Source of the DNA: Pseudomonas sp. Q11
Lineage (GTDB): Bacteria > Pseudomonadota > Gammaproteobacteria > Pseudomonadales > Pseudomonadaceae
Assembly (NCBI RefSeq): GCF_024494355.1
Contig: NZ_JAKNQY010000029.1
Coordinates: 1 to 64,000, forward strand
DNA: 64,000 nt
Direction of reading: 5' to 3'
Both the position numbers and the translations under genes were made by a program. Position 1 is the first letter of the stretch. The number at the start of each line of letters is the position of its first letter. Shown piece by piece: positions 53,657 to 62,125 of this stretch. The notes beneath the pieces were generated by a model, which searched no databases, was not told the origin of the DNA, and saw nothing but the letters and a program-made list of their open reading frames with translations.

Positions 53657-53676
53657 CTAACCGAATGGTACATATT
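53657..53676. promoter_or_regulatory. Candidate operator shared with aroQ (CTAACCGAATGGTACATATT)
   Basis: This 20-base sequence in the MFS/quiC divergent region aligns with TTAACCATCTAGTACAATTT upstream of aroQ (minus strand of 57892-57911). They share the TAACC and T-GTACA blocks in the same spacing, with 13 of 20 positions identical. It may bind the cluster's TetR regulator. Confidence 0.4.
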
Positions 53677-53772
53677 AAATTGCTGAAACAAACCTTCAGC
53701 TCAATAATCGGCCCACTCTTTCAAAAGCGGCACACCTCTGTGTAGCCGATGCCTGTCCCGGGAGCCGAAGTC

Positions 53773-55674
53773 ATGCAGCGTTCCATTGCCACCGTGTCCT
53801 TGAGCGGTACCCTGCCGGAGAAACTTGAAGCCATTGCCGCCGCCGGATTCGACGGCGTGGAGATCTTTGAGAACGACCTTCTCTATTACGATGGCAGCCC
53901 TCGGGAAATCAGGCAGATGTGCGCCGACCTGGGCATCGCCATCACGCTGTTCCAACCGTTTCGGGACTTTGAAGGTTGTCGTCGCGAACGCCTCGCGCGC
54001 AATCTGGAGCGGGCCGAGCGCAAGTTCGACCTGATGCAGGAGCTGGGCACCGACCTGGTGCTGGTGTGCAGCAACGCCTCGGCTGACAGTCTCGGCGATG
54101 AGCAGATTCTGGTGGAGGACCTGCGATTGCTGGCCGAACGAGCCGGTGCGCGAGGTTTGCGCATCGGTTACGAGGCGCTGGCCTGGGGTCGACACGTCAA
54201 CACTTATCAACAGGTCTGGAACATCGTGCGCCAGGCCGACCACCCCAACCTGGGCGTGTTGCTCGACAGTTTCCACACCTTGTCCCTCAAGGGCGATCCG
54301 AGTGCGATTGCCCAGATCCCCGGCGACAAGATTTTCTTCGTGCAAATGGCCGATGCGCCGATCCTGGCGATGGATGTCCTGGAATGGAGCCGGCATTTCC
54401 GTTGCTTCCCGGGCCAGGGCGAGTTTGATTTGCCGGGCTTCCTGGCACCGATCATCAAAAGTGGCTACACCGGGCCACTGTCGCTGGAGATTTTCAACGA
54501 CGGTTTCCGCGCCGCGCCACCACGGGCCAATGCCGCCGACGGCCTGCGTTCGTTGCTGTACCTGGAAGAGAAGACCCGCCAGCGGCTGGCCGAAGAAGCT
54601 GAGCCGGCGAGCAATGCTGACATCCTGTTCGCCACACCACCGGCCAGTGAATACAACGGTATCGAATTCCTTGAATTTGCGGTGGACGACAACCTTGGCG
54701 CGAAGCTGTCCCATTGGCTGGAGCGGCTGGGGTTCGTCAAGGCTGGCCAGCATCGCTCCAAGAACGTGAGTCTGCTGCGCCAGGGCGATATCAACCTGAT
54801 CCTCAATGGCGAACCCTATTCTTTTGCCCACAGTTTTTTCGAAGCCCACGGGCCATCGCTGTGCGCCACCGCGGTGCGGGTCAAAAGCAGCGCCAGTGCC
54901 CTGGAGCGGGCCGTGGCCTACAAGGGCCAGCCTTATCGCGGCCTGGTGGGGCCCAACGAACTGGAGTTGGCGGCGGTGCGCGCACCGGACGGCAGCCTGA
55001 TCTACCTGGTGGACCAGGACGCCGACGTCTACGGCACCGATTTCAACCTGCAACCGGGCGCTGTCATCGGTGCCGGACTCAAGCGCATCGACCACATGGC
55101 GATGGCGCTGCCGGCCGATAGCCTCGACAGCTGGGTGCTGTTCTACAAGAGCCTGCTGGATTTCGAAGCCGACGACGAAGTGGTGTTGCCTGATCCGTAT
55201 GGTCTGGTAAAGAGTCGTGCCCTGCGTAGCCGTTGCAGTTCGATCCGCTTACCGCTCAATATTTCCGAGAACCGTAACACCGCGATCTCACATGCGCTGT
55301 CCAGTTATCGCGGCTCCGGCGTGCACCACATCGCCTTCGACTGCGATGACATCTTCGCCCAGGTCAGCCGCGCCAAAGAGGCCGGTGTGCCGTTGCTGGA
55401 CATTCCGCTCAACTATTACGATGACCTGGCGGCGCGTTTCGATTTTGACGATGAGTTTCTTAGCGAGCTGGCGTATTTCAACGTGTTGTACGACCGTGAC
55501 GCCCAGGGCGGTGAATTGTTTCACGTCTACACCGAGCCGTTCGAAGGGCGCTTCTTCTTTGAAATCATCCAGCGCAAGAACGGTTATGCCGGCTACGGCG
55601 CCGCCAATGTCGCGGTACGGCTGGCAGCCATGGCCAAGTCCCGCAGCGGTGGCTTGCGGCACGCCAAGTTGTAG
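53773..55674 (+). CDS. quiC: 3-dehydroshikimate dehydratase, two-domain QuiC1 type
   Basis: This enzyme converts 3-dehydroshikimate to protocatechuate in quinate/shikimate catabolism. The 633-residue protein has an N-terminal TIM-barrel dehydratase with metal ligands Glu134, Asp165, Gln191 and Glu239, the numbering I recall for P. putida QuiC1. It has a C-terminal VOC/4-hydroxyphenylpyruvate dioxygenase-like half with the metal-ligand pattern His441, His519 and Glu597. GGGAG lies nine bases before the ATG at 53773. It is divergent from the MFS gene and followed by a TetR gene. Confidence 0.94.
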   Translation: MQRSIATVSLSGTLPEKLEAIAAAGFDGVEIFENDLLYYDGSPREIRQMCADLGIAITLFQPFRDFEGCRRERLARNLERAERKFDLMQELGTDLVLVCSNASADSLGDEQILVEDLRLLAERAGARGLRIGYEALAWGRHVNTYQQVWNIVRQADHPNLGVLLDSFHTLSLKGDPSAIAQIPGDKIFFVQMADAPILAMDVLEWSRHFRCFPGQGEFDLPGFLAPIIKSGYTGPLSLEIFNDGFRAAPPRANAADGLRSLLYLEEKTRQRLAEEAEPASNADILFATPPASEYNGIEFLEFAVDDNLGAKLSHWLERLGFVKAGQHRSKNVSLLRQGDINLILNGEPYSFAHSFFEAHGPSLCATAVRVKSSASALERAVAYKGQPYRGLVGPNELELAAVRAPDGSLIYLVDQDADVYGTDFNLQPGAVIGAGLKRIDHMAMALPADSLDSWVLFYKSLLDFEADDEVVLPDPYGLVKSRALRSRCSSIRLPLNISENRNTAISHALSSYRGSGVHHIAFDCDDIFAQVSRAKEAGVPLLDIPLNYYDDLAARFDFDDEFLSELAYFNVLYDRDAQGGELFHVYTEPFEGRFFFEIIQRKNGYAGYGAANVAVRLAAMAKSRSGGLRHAKL

Positions 55675-55778
55675 GGAAATCGTAAATGCGGCGGTAAAGG
55701 GCAACCCCGTGGCTTGGCTTGACTGCGCGGTGCGGCCCATAATCGCCAACCTGTGCAGTGATGGCCGTGAGCCCCGCA

Positions 55779-56456
55779 ATGACTATGAATTCAGAGCTTT
55801 CCGCAGACCTCGACGAACCAGTCGTCGAGCCGCGCAAGAGTCGCAAGAACAACCCGGAGAAAACCCGGGAAAACATTCTTCAGGAAGCCATCGTCGAGTT
55901 CGTCCAGCAGGGCCTGTCCGGGGCTCGGGTCGACGCCATTGCTGAGCGCATCCACACGTCCAAGCGCATGATCTACTACTACTTCGGCAGTAAGGAGCAG
56001 TTGTACGTCGAGGTCCTGGAAAAACTCTATGGCGATATCCGCAACACCGAGGGCCGCCTGCACTTGGCGGAGCTGGCCCCGGTCGATGCGATCCGGCGCC
56101 TGGTGGAATTCACCTTCGACCACCATGACCGCAATGTGGATTTCGTGCGTATTGTCTGCATCGAAAACATCCACAACGCCGAGTACGTCAAGCAATCGGG
56201 CGCAATCAAGGCGATGACCAATACCATCCTTGATTCCCTGGGCGTGATCCTGCGCCGAGGTGCCGAAGAGGGGGTATTCCGCGCCGGCCTCGAACCGCTG
56301 GATGTGCATCTGCTGATCAGTTCGTTCTGCTTTTATCGCGTGTCCAACCGCCACACATTCGGTGAGATTTTTCAGATCGATTTGCCGGACGAAGCGATCA
56401 AGCAGCGTCATCGCCAGATGATTTGTGAGTCGGTGTTGAAGTATTTGCAGGCTTAA
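55779..56456 (+). CDS. TetR/AcrR-family regulator of the quinate/shikimate cluster
   Basis: The protein of about 225 residues has a TetR DNA-binding domain (TRENILQEAIVEFVQQGLSG, with AIAERIHTSKRMIYYYFGSK) and a C-terminal ligand domain (TetR_C_33-like). Several in-frame starts exist between 55758 and 55785; 55779 is a guess. It lies 104 bases after quiC and converges on aroE, so it most likely controls quiC, the MFS gene and aroQ-aroE. It ends inside a perfect hairpin REPIN. Confidence 0.87.
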   Translation: MTMNSELSADLDEPVVEPRKSRKNNPEKTRENILQEAIVEFVQQGLSGARVDAIAERIHTSKRMIYYYFGSKEQLYVEVLEKLYGDIRNTEGRLHLAELAPVDAIRRLVEFTFDHHDRNVDFVRIVCIENIHNAEYVKQSGAIKAMTNTILDSLGVILRRGAEEGVFRAGLEPLDVHLLISSFCFYRVSNRHTFGEIFQIDLPDEAIKQRHRQMICESVLKYLQA

Positions 56457-56530
56457 AAGATCGCAGCCTTCGGCAGCTCCTACAGACGTTCGCAATTCCC
56501 TGTAGGAGCTGCCGAAGGCTGCGATCTTTT
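56455..56530. repeat. REPIN with perfect 31-base arms, acting as a bidirectional terminator
   Basis: AAAAGATCGCAGCCTTCGGC plus AGCTCCTACAG and its exact inverse enclose 14 bases. The hairpin has A and T runs at its ends, so it fits an intrinsic terminator for both the TetR gene (its TAA overlaps the left end) and the convergent aroE gene. Confidence 0.9.
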
Positions 56531-56537
56531 CAGGTTT

Positions 56538-57395
56538 TCAGTGACTCATGCTCTGGAAATGCTCCAGCATCCGCTGCGCATCCGGCGCCACGCCGCTGAA
56601 CAGCTCGAACGCCTTCACCGCCTGGAACACGGCCATGTTGCCGCCATCCAGCGTGCGGCATCCCAGGGCGCGGGCGTTGCGCAGCAGTTCGGTTTCCAGC
56701 GGGAAGTAGACAATTTCCGCGACCCACAACTGGCCCCGCAGCAGCTCCACCGGCACCGGCATGCCCGGCAGTTTAGCCATGCCCATGGGCGTGGTATTCA
56801 CCAGGCCGTCCGCCTCGGCCATGGCGGTAGGCAAATCATGCCCGGCCCGGGCGCGGCCAGGACCGAAGTGTTGATTCAGGTTGTTTGCCAGCGCTTCGGC
56901 GCGGCTGACTTCAACATCAAAAATGCTCAGCGTCTGTGTGCCTTCTGCCAACAGCGCGTGGGCCACCGCCGCGCCTGCGCCACCGGCACCCATCTGGACC
57001 ACGTGCTTGCGCGCCACTTCACCCAGGCCGCGGCGAAACCCTTCAGCGAATCCCAGGCAGTCGGTGTTGTGGCCGATGCGTTTGCCCGCCTTGAACACCA
57101 CGGTATTCACCGCGCCAATGCCCCTGGCCTCCGGCGACAGCTCGTCCAGCAGCGGGATGATCGCCTGTTTGCAGGGAAAGGTGATGTTCAGGCCGGTGAA
57201 GTTCATGCGCTCGGCGGCCTTGAGCAAATCGGCCAGGGCGCCGCTGTCGAGTGCCAGGGCGTCGAGGTCGATCAGTCGATAGAGGTAGCGCATGCCCTGG
57301 GCATCGCCCTCGCGCTCATGGAGCGCAGGGGTACGCGAAGCCTGGATGCCCGCACCAATCAGGCCGGCAAGCACGGTGATATTCGACATGCTCAT
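56538..57395 (-). CDS. aroE: Shikimate/quinate dehydrogenase (AroE family, probably catabolic)
   Basis: The 285-residue protein is an AroE-fold oxidoreductase. It has ALHEREGDAQGMRYLYRLID, the substrate motif GLNITFPCKQ with the catalytic Lys, NTDCLGFAEGF with the catalytic Asp, the Rossmann loop QMGAGGAGAAVAHALL, and LVNTTPMGM. Its position after aroQ, facing quiC, supports a role in oxidising quinate or shikimate rather than biosynthesis. The start at 57395 overlaps the aroQ stop by one base (TGATG); a second ATG lies two codons later. NAD or NADP preference cannot be read with confidence. Confidence 0.9.
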   Translation of the reverse strand: MSMSNITVLAGLIGAGIQASRTPALHEREGDAQGMRYLYRLIDLDALALDSGALADLLKAAERMNFTGLNITFPCKQAIIPLLDELSPEARGIGAVNTVVFKAGKRIGHNTDCLGFAEGFRRGLGEVARKHVVQMGAGGAGAAVAHALLAEGTQTLSIFDVEVSRAEALANNLNQHFGPGRARAGHDLPTAMAEADGLVNTTPMGMAKLPGMPVPVELLRGQLWVAEIVYFPLETELLRNARALGCRTLDGGNMAVFQAVKAFELFSGVAPDAQRMLEHFQSMSH

Positions 57396-57835
57396 CAACC
57401 CTTCAACCGCTGACTGAAATGTTCCAGGGCCAAGCGATAACCATGACTGCCAAACCCGCACATCACACCGATGGCGACCGATGAAACAAAGGAGTGATGA
57501 CGAAACGTTTCGCGGGCGTGAACGTTGGACAGATGCACCTCGATCACCGGGACTTCGCTGGCGACCAGCGCATCACGAATCGCCACCGAGGTGTGGGTCC
57601 AGGCGGCCGGATTGATGACGATGCCAGCACACCGGCCCCGGGCGGCGTGAATCCAGTCCAGCAGTTCGCCTTCCTGATTGGTCTGGCGAAACTCCACCGC
57701 CAGGCCGAATTCTTCAGCGGCACGGCCGCACAAAGACGAGAGGTCGGCCAGGGTTTCGTGACCGTAGGTGGCCGGCTCGCGGGTGCCGAGCAGGTTCAGG
57801 TTCGGGCCGTTGAGCACCAGAACGATCGGAGGCAT
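57395..57835 (-). CDS. aroQ: Type II 3-dehydroquinate dehydratase
   Basis: AroQ interconverts 3-dehydroquinate and 3-dehydroshikimate. The 146-residue protein has VLVLNGPNLNLLGTREPATY, with catalytic Tyr24 and the lid Arg, GIVINPAAWTHTSVAIRDAL, and VPVIEVHLSNVHARE. In this cluster it links quinate oxidation to QuiC. It is first in the aroQ-aroE operon, and a candidate operator lies about 57 bases upstream of its start. Confidence 0.93.
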   Translation of the reverse strand: MPPIVLVLNGPNLNLLGTREPATYGHETLADLSSLCGRAAEEFGLAVEFRQTNQEGELLDWIHAARGRCAGIVINPAAWTHTSVAIRDALVASEVPVIEVHLSNVHARETFRHHSFVSSVAIGVMCGFGSHGYRLALEHFSQRLKG

Positions 57836-57891
57836 CGCAATTTCTCCACAATTTTTATTGTTGGGGTCGGCGGATTTCAGCCGGTGGAGAT

Positions 57892-57911
57892 AAATTGTAC
57901 TAGATGGTTAA
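57892..57911. promoter_or_regulatory. Candidate operator upstream of aroQ
   Basis: Read on the minus strand, TTAACCATCTAGTACAATTT matches the motif in the MFS/quiC divergent region (13 of 20 positions identical, the TAACC and GTACA blocks in the same register). It lies 57-76 bases before the aroQ start codon. The rest of the 308-base gap 57836-58143 holds a REPIN and no gene that I can see. Confidence 0.4.
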
Positions 57912-58012
57912 TTTGGTCAAACAAAGCCGATGGCATCGAGCAATAAGTGTTCGATGATCGAACATGATCTTGGTCAGGAGAGGAGGGAGGGCACTTGTGG
58001 CGAGGGATCAAT

Positions 58013-58101
58013 CTGTGGGAGCAAGGCTTGCCCGCGATAAAGGCGATGTGGTCTTTCAGAAATCGAGTCGCCTGCATCGCGGGCAAGCCTTGCTCCCACA
58101 G
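58013..58101. repeat. REPIN (type GTGGGAGCAAGGCTTGCC)
   Basis: CTGTGGGAGCAAGGCTTGCC plus CGCGAT and its exact inverse form 26-base arms around about 37 bases. It lies between aroQ and the trmA stop. Confidence 0.88.
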
Positions 58102-58143
58102 AGCTTTGCCCAGTCCAGCCCAGAGCGGAGGCCGCCCCAGCGT

Positions 58144-59223
58144 TTAGCGCCGAGTCAGCAACACCCCGGATTCCATGTGATGAGTCCAAGGGAATTGATC
58201 GAACATCGCGCAGCGCGTGATGCGATGGGTATCGTGCAGTTGTGCGATGTTGGCGGCGAGGGTTTCAGGATTGCACGAGATGTACAGGATATTGTCGAAG
58301 CGCCGGGTTAGTTCGCAGGTGTCCGGGTCCATGCCGGCGCGGGGCGGGTCGACGAAGACGCTGCCGAATTCATAGCTTTTGAGGTCGATGCCGTGCAAGC
58401 GCCGGAACGGGCGGACTTCGTTCAGGGCCTGGGTCAATTCTTCGGCTGACAGCCGTACCAGGGTCACGTTATCCACCGCGTTTTCGCTGAGGTTGCTCAG
58501 CGCGGCGTTCACCGAAGTCTTGCTGATTTCGGTCGCCAGCACTTTGCGCACGCGGGTGGCCAGAGGCAGGGTGAAGTTGCCGTTACCGCAGTACAGTTCC
58601 AGTAAATCGTCGTTGCGCTCACCCAATGCATCATAGGCCCAGTTGAGCATCTTCTGGTTCACCGTGCCGTTGGGCTGGGTGAAGGCGCCTTCAGGTTGGC
58701 GATAGCTGAAAGTGCGGCCACCGACGTCGAGTTTCTCCACCACGTAGTCATGGCCGATCACTTCCCGTTTGCCTTTGGAGCGACCGATGATACTCACACC
58801 GAGGTCGCTCGCCAGTTTCGTGGCCGCTGCGTGCCAATGCTCATCCAGCGGGCGGTGATAACACAGGGTGATCATCGCATCGCCGGCCAGGGTGGTCAGG
58901 AACTCCACTTGGAACAGCTTATGACTCAGCGCCGCGCTGGCCTGCCAGGCGGCCTTGAGTTGCGGCATCAACTGGTTGATGCGCAGGCTGGCGATGGGAA
59001 ATTGCTCGATGAGGATCGGTGTGCGCTTGTCGTCCTGGGAGAACATCGCGTAATGCCGTTCGCCGGCCTCGCGCCACAGGCGAAACTCGGCCCGCAGGCG
59101 GAAGTGCTCCAGCGGTGAGTCGAACACCGCTGGCTCCGGCGCATCGAACGGAGCCAGCAGGTCACGCAAGCGACGGACCTTGTCCTGGAGCTGGGCGGCG
59201 TAGGCCTGGGAATCAAAAGTCAT
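58144..59223 (-). CDS. trmA: tRNA (uracil-5-)-methyltransferase
   Basis: TrmA makes the T54 ribothymidine of tRNA and also acts on tmRNA. The 359-residue protein has a methyltransferase core with LLELYCGNGNFTLPLA (SAM loop), VFVDPPRAGMDPDT, the nucleophile Cys in YISCNPETLAAN, and the terminal base in FPWTHHMES. It starts at the ATG at 59223, which overlaps the stop of the upstream permease (ATGA). The pairing with a purine permease is operonic but not obviously functional. Confidence 0.95.
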   Translation of the reverse strand: MTFDSQAYAAQLQDKVRRLRDLLAPFDAPEPAVFDSPLEHFRLRAEFRLWREAGERHYAMFSQDDKRTPILIEQFPIASLRINQLMPQLKAAWQASAALSHKLFQVEFLTTLAGDAMITLCYHRPLDEHWHAAATKLASDLGVSIIGRSKGKREVIGHDYVVEKLDVGGRTFSYRQPEGAFTQPNGTVNQKMLNWAYDALGERNDDLLELYCGNGNFTLPLATRVRKVLATEISKTSVNAALSNLSENAVDNVTLVRLSAEELTQALNEVRPFRRLHGIDLKSYEFGSVFVDPPRAGMDPDTCELTRRFDNILYISCNPETLAANIAQLHDTHRITRCAMFDQFPWTHHMESGVLLTRR

Positions 59224-60515
59224 GCGTTGAACCAACCCAACTTGATCACGAACAGAATCGACAGGATGACCAGCGCCGAGTTCAGCTCACGGCCACGGCC
59301 GGACACCAGTTTGATGGCGGTCCAGGCGATGAAACCGAAGGCAATGCCGTTGGCGATGGAATAGGTGAACGGCATCGCCAGTGCGGTAATTACCACGGGA
59401 GCGGCCACGGTGATGTCGTCCCAGTCGATTTCCGCCAGGCCCGAGGTCATCAGCACGGCCACGAACAACAGGGCCGGTGCGGTGGCGAAGGCCGGGACAC
59501 TGGAGGCCAGTGGCGAGAAGAACAGCGCCAGCAGGAACAGGACCGCCACGACGATGGCGGTCAGGCCGGTGCGGCCGCCGGCGCTGACGCCTGCCGCCGA
59601 TTCGATGTAGCTGGTGGTGGTGGAGGTGCCCAAAAGCGAACCGGCCATGGCGGCAGTGCTGTCGGCGATCAGCGCCCGGCCCATCTTCGGCATGTGGCCG
59701 TCCTTGTCCATCAGCCCGGCGCGCTTGGCGACGCCGATCAGGGTCCCGGAATTGTCGAACAGGTCGACGAACAGGAAGGCGAAAATCACGCTCACCAGAC
59801 CAATGTCCAGGGCGCCCTTGATGTCCAGTTGCAGGAAGGTCGGCGCCAGGGATGGCGGCATCGACATCACGCCGCCGAACGGCGTGAAACCCAACAGGAT
59901 CGAAACGAGGGTGACCGCCAGGATACCGATCAGCACGGCGCCGCGCACCTTCAGTGCTTCGAGGGCGACGATCAGGACAAAGCCGAGCGTGGCGAGGATC
60001 GGCGCCGGTTGTTTCAGATCGCCGAGGCCGACCATGGTTGCCGGGTTTTTCACCACGATGCCGGCATTACTCAGGGCGATCAGCGCCAGGAACAGGCCGA
60101 TACCGGCGGCGATGGCCGAGCGCAGGGGCAGCGGGATGCTGTTGATGATCCACTCGCGGATACGAAAGATCGACAGCAGGAAGAACAACACGGCGGAAAT
60201 GAACACCGCGCCCAGTGCCACTTGCCAGGTATGGCCCATGTGCAGGACCACGGTGTAGGTGAAAAACGCATTCAGGCCCATGCCCGGCGCGAGGGCGATC
60301 GGGTAGTTGGCGATCAGGCCCATGGTTGCGGAACCGATTGCTGCGGCCAGGCAGGTGGCGACGAACAACGCACCCTTGTCCATACCGGTTTCGCCGAGGA
60401 TGCTCGGGTTGACGAACAGAATGTAGGCCATGGCCAAAAAGGTCGTGACGCCCGCCAGGATCTCGGTCCGCACGTTGGTGTTGTGTGCCTTGAGTTGAAA
60501 CAGCCTTTCCAGCAT
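59220..60515 (-). CDS. NCS2-family adenine/hypoxanthine/guanine permease (AzgA type)
   Basis: This 431-residue inner-membrane nucleobase importer has 12 or more helices and the AzgA signature: EILAGVTTFLAMAYILFVNP, ALAPGMGLNAFFTYTVV and LGTSTTTSYIESAAGVSAGGRTG. GGGGAG lies five bases before the ATG at 60515; longer in-frame readings to 60740 overlap the divergent gene. Purine specificity is a family inference. It is coupled to trmA. Confidence 0.9.
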   Translation of the reverse strand: MLERLFQLKAHNTNVRTEILAGVTTFLAMAYILFVNPSILGETGMDKGALFVATCLAAAIGSATMGLIANYPIALAPGMGLNAFFTYTVVLHMGHTWQVALGAVFISAVLFFLLSIFRIREWIINSIPLPLRSAIAAGIGLFLALIALSNAGIVVKNPATMVGLGDLKQPAPILATLGFVLIVALEALKVRGAVLIGILAVTLVSILLGFTPFGGVMSMPPSLAPTFLQLDIKGALDIGLVSVIFAFLFVDLFDNSGTLIGVAKRAGLMDKDGHMPKMGRALIADSTAAMAGSLLGTSTTTSYIESAAGVSAGGRTGLTAIVVAVLFLLALFFSPLASSVPAFATAPALLFVAVLMTSGLAEIDWDDITVAAPVVITALAMPFTYSIANGIAFGFIAWTAIKLVSGRGRELNSALVILSILFVIKLGWFNA

Positions 60516-60719
60516 GTCTGCTCCCCGTGGCGCGCCGGGCGCCGTGAATGTATCGACCTCAACAGCAAAGCACAGACCGCCAGGGGCGCTCGGGAATTTT
60601 CTGCGGGTCGGAAAAAGCCGCGCATCATACCAGCAGCGTGGCGCTGTGGCTGCGATCCTCGTCGATGTTTTGCCCAGGCGCCAAGTGGGCCATACTGCGC
60701 GCGGTTCCGGGAGGTCTTT

Positions 60720-61175
60720 ATGCATCGTATGAAAAAACACCTGTTGGCCGCATTGGGGTGCGCGCTGGGCCTGGGGTTACCCGGGCAGGCCGTCAATGCC
60801 GCTTCGGCACCGCCCCTGAGCGAGGTCAAGGTGCTCAAGGTCGAGTCGCCCGCCTGTGGCTTCGAGGACATCGCTCAGGGGCAAGAGCAGACCCGTTGCA
60901 ATCACAGCGGCCCGAATATCAAGATTTATGTGCTGGAGGTGGGTTATGGCCGTCAGCCCCATGTCACGCTGGACGGCTTTGAAGTCGATGGCACCCGCTC
61001 GCCGGTGTGTGCGTTCAGCAATGGCAACCTGAATGATTGCTCCGTCCGGACCAAAACGGTCGGCTATTTGTACATCTTCGATCTGAAGGGGAAACAGGAA
61101 GGCACCTTCAGCTTCAGCAACCAGTCGATCAACGCACCGGGCAACCGGATGTCGACCCAGCTGTACATCAAATGA
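60720..61175 (+). CDS. Small exported protein of unknown function
   Basis: The 151-residue protein has a signal peptide (KKHLLAALGCALGLGLPGQA, cleaved near VNA-ASA) and a mature part of about 120 residues with four Cys (ACGFED, TRCNHS, PVCAFS, NDCSVR) that could form two disulfides. It ends in a Ser/Asn-rich beta-type segment. I do not recognise a family. GGGAGG lies five bases before the ATG. It is divergent from the purine permease across about 200 bases. Confidence 0.78.
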   Translation: MHRMKKHLLAALGCALGLGLPGQAVNAASAPPLSEVKVLKVESPACGFEDIAQGQEQTRCNHSGPNIKIYVLEVGYGRQPHVTLDGFEVDGTRSPVCAFSNGNLNDCSVRTKTVGYLYIFDLKGKQEGTFSFSNQSINAPGNRMSTQLYIK

Positions 61176-61250
61176 CCTTCCCGCCTGACAAGCAGCACGC
61201 GGTCCGGCAAACCTGACTAGGCTTCAGGAACCACCCAGCGGAGAACGCCC

Positions 61251-61817
61251 ATGATGCCTGGAACCAAGATGCCCCGAGCCCTGATTGTCGTCGCCGAAGG
61301 TGTCGACGATTTGCAGACCGTCACTGTGATCGACGTGCTGCGTCGCGCTCAGATCGAAGTGGTGGTGGCGAGCATTGAGGGGCGACGAATGCTCACCTGC
61401 GCCCGTGGCACGCGGTTGACCGCCGATGGCATGCTGGTGGACTTGTTGGCCCAGGGCTTTGACCTGATCGTCCTGCCGGGCGGCATCATCGGCGCTCAAC
61501 ACCTGGCGGCGCACCAGCCTCTGCAACAATTGGTCAAGGACCAAGCCGCCGCCGGACGTTTCTTCGCCGCCATTGCCGAAGCCCCGGCCCTGGCCTTGCA
61601 AGCGTTCGGCGTACTGCGCCAGCGCCGCATGACCTGCCTGCCCGCCGTGAGCCAGCAACTGTCCGGTTGCAATTTCGTCGATCAGCCGGTGGTAGTGGAT
61701 GGCAACTGCATCACCGCCCAAGGCTCGGCGGCCGCGCTGGCGTTTGCCTTGACGCTGGTGGAACAGCTCTGTGGCAAGGGCGTGAGGGGCGTAGTGGCGG
61801 CGGAGTTGCTGGCCTGA
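61251..61817 (+). CDS. DJ-1/PfpI family protein lacking the usual active-site cysteine
   Basis: The 188-residue protein has the DJ-1 fold: ALIVVAEGVDDLQTVTVIDVL (the conserved Glu in AEG), FDLIVLPGGIIGAQHL and GNCITAQGSAAALAFALTLVE. The nucleophile elbow, ICAAP or ICAGP in active members, reads IAEAP here, so the usual Cys is Ala109 and is followed by Glu110. A glyoxalase or protease activity relying on that Cys is therefore unlikely. GGAG lies seven bases before the ATG. Confidence 0.87.
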   Translation: MMPGTKMPRALIVVAEGVDDLQTVTVIDVLRRAQIEVVVASIEGRRMLTCARGTRLTADGMLVDLLAQGFDLIVLPGGIIGAQHLAAHQPLQQLVKDQAAAGRFFAAIAEAPALALQAFGVLRQRRMTCLPAVSQQLSGCNFVDQPVVVDGNCITAQGSAAALAFALTLVEQLCGKGVRGVVAAELLA

Positions 61818-61823
61818 CAAGCA

Positions 61824-62111
61824 TCAGGCGTGGTGATGGAAACGTTCGATCAAAGGTTGTTCACGCTGCTCGGCTTGCCACAGATCATAGTCCGTCTGGA
61901 CGCCCAGCCAGACCCTGGCCTTACCGATCCCGGCCCGCTCCAGGCGCACCGCCAGATCGGGGCTGACGGGTGCATGACCATGCAATACCCGAGAGAGATG
62001 GGGCCGGGCGAAGCCCAAATGCCGCGCCAGCTCGGTGACAGTGATGCCCAGTTCCGGCAATACATCCATCAGTAGCGTTTCGCCAGGGTGTGGCGGATTG
62101 TGCATGGGCAT
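61824..62111 (-). CDS. higA: HigA-family antitoxin
   Basis: The 95-residue antitoxin has the HigA helix-turn-helix (HPGETLLMDVLPELGITVTE, with HLGFARPHLSRVLHGHAPVS) and the RVWLGVQTDYDLWQAE segment. It neutralises HigB and represses the operon. GGAGG lies seven bases before the start at 62111. It is the second gene of the pair, 14 bases after higB, in the toxin-first order typical of HigBA. Confidence 0.93.
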   Translation of the reverse strand: MPMHNPPHPGETLLMDVLPELGITVTELARHLGFARPHLSRVLHGHAPVSPDLAVRLERAGIGKARVWLGVQTDYDLWQAEQREQPLIERFHHHA

Positions 62112-62125
62112 GTTCCAGCCTCCTG

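Noticed and set aside
53640..53700. Sigma-54 promoter before quiC (TGG...TTGC)
   Set aside because: The GG and GC elements are 13 bases apart instead of 10.
53701..55095. 464-codon open frame antisense to quiC
   Set aside because: quiC has intact metal ligands in both domains; the antisense frame is a codon-bias artefact.
59019..61175. Open frame of 718 codons on the + strand across trmA, the permease and the following gene
   Set aside because: It lies opposite two well-supported genes and only its last part, in the same frame, is the real exported protein starting at 60720.
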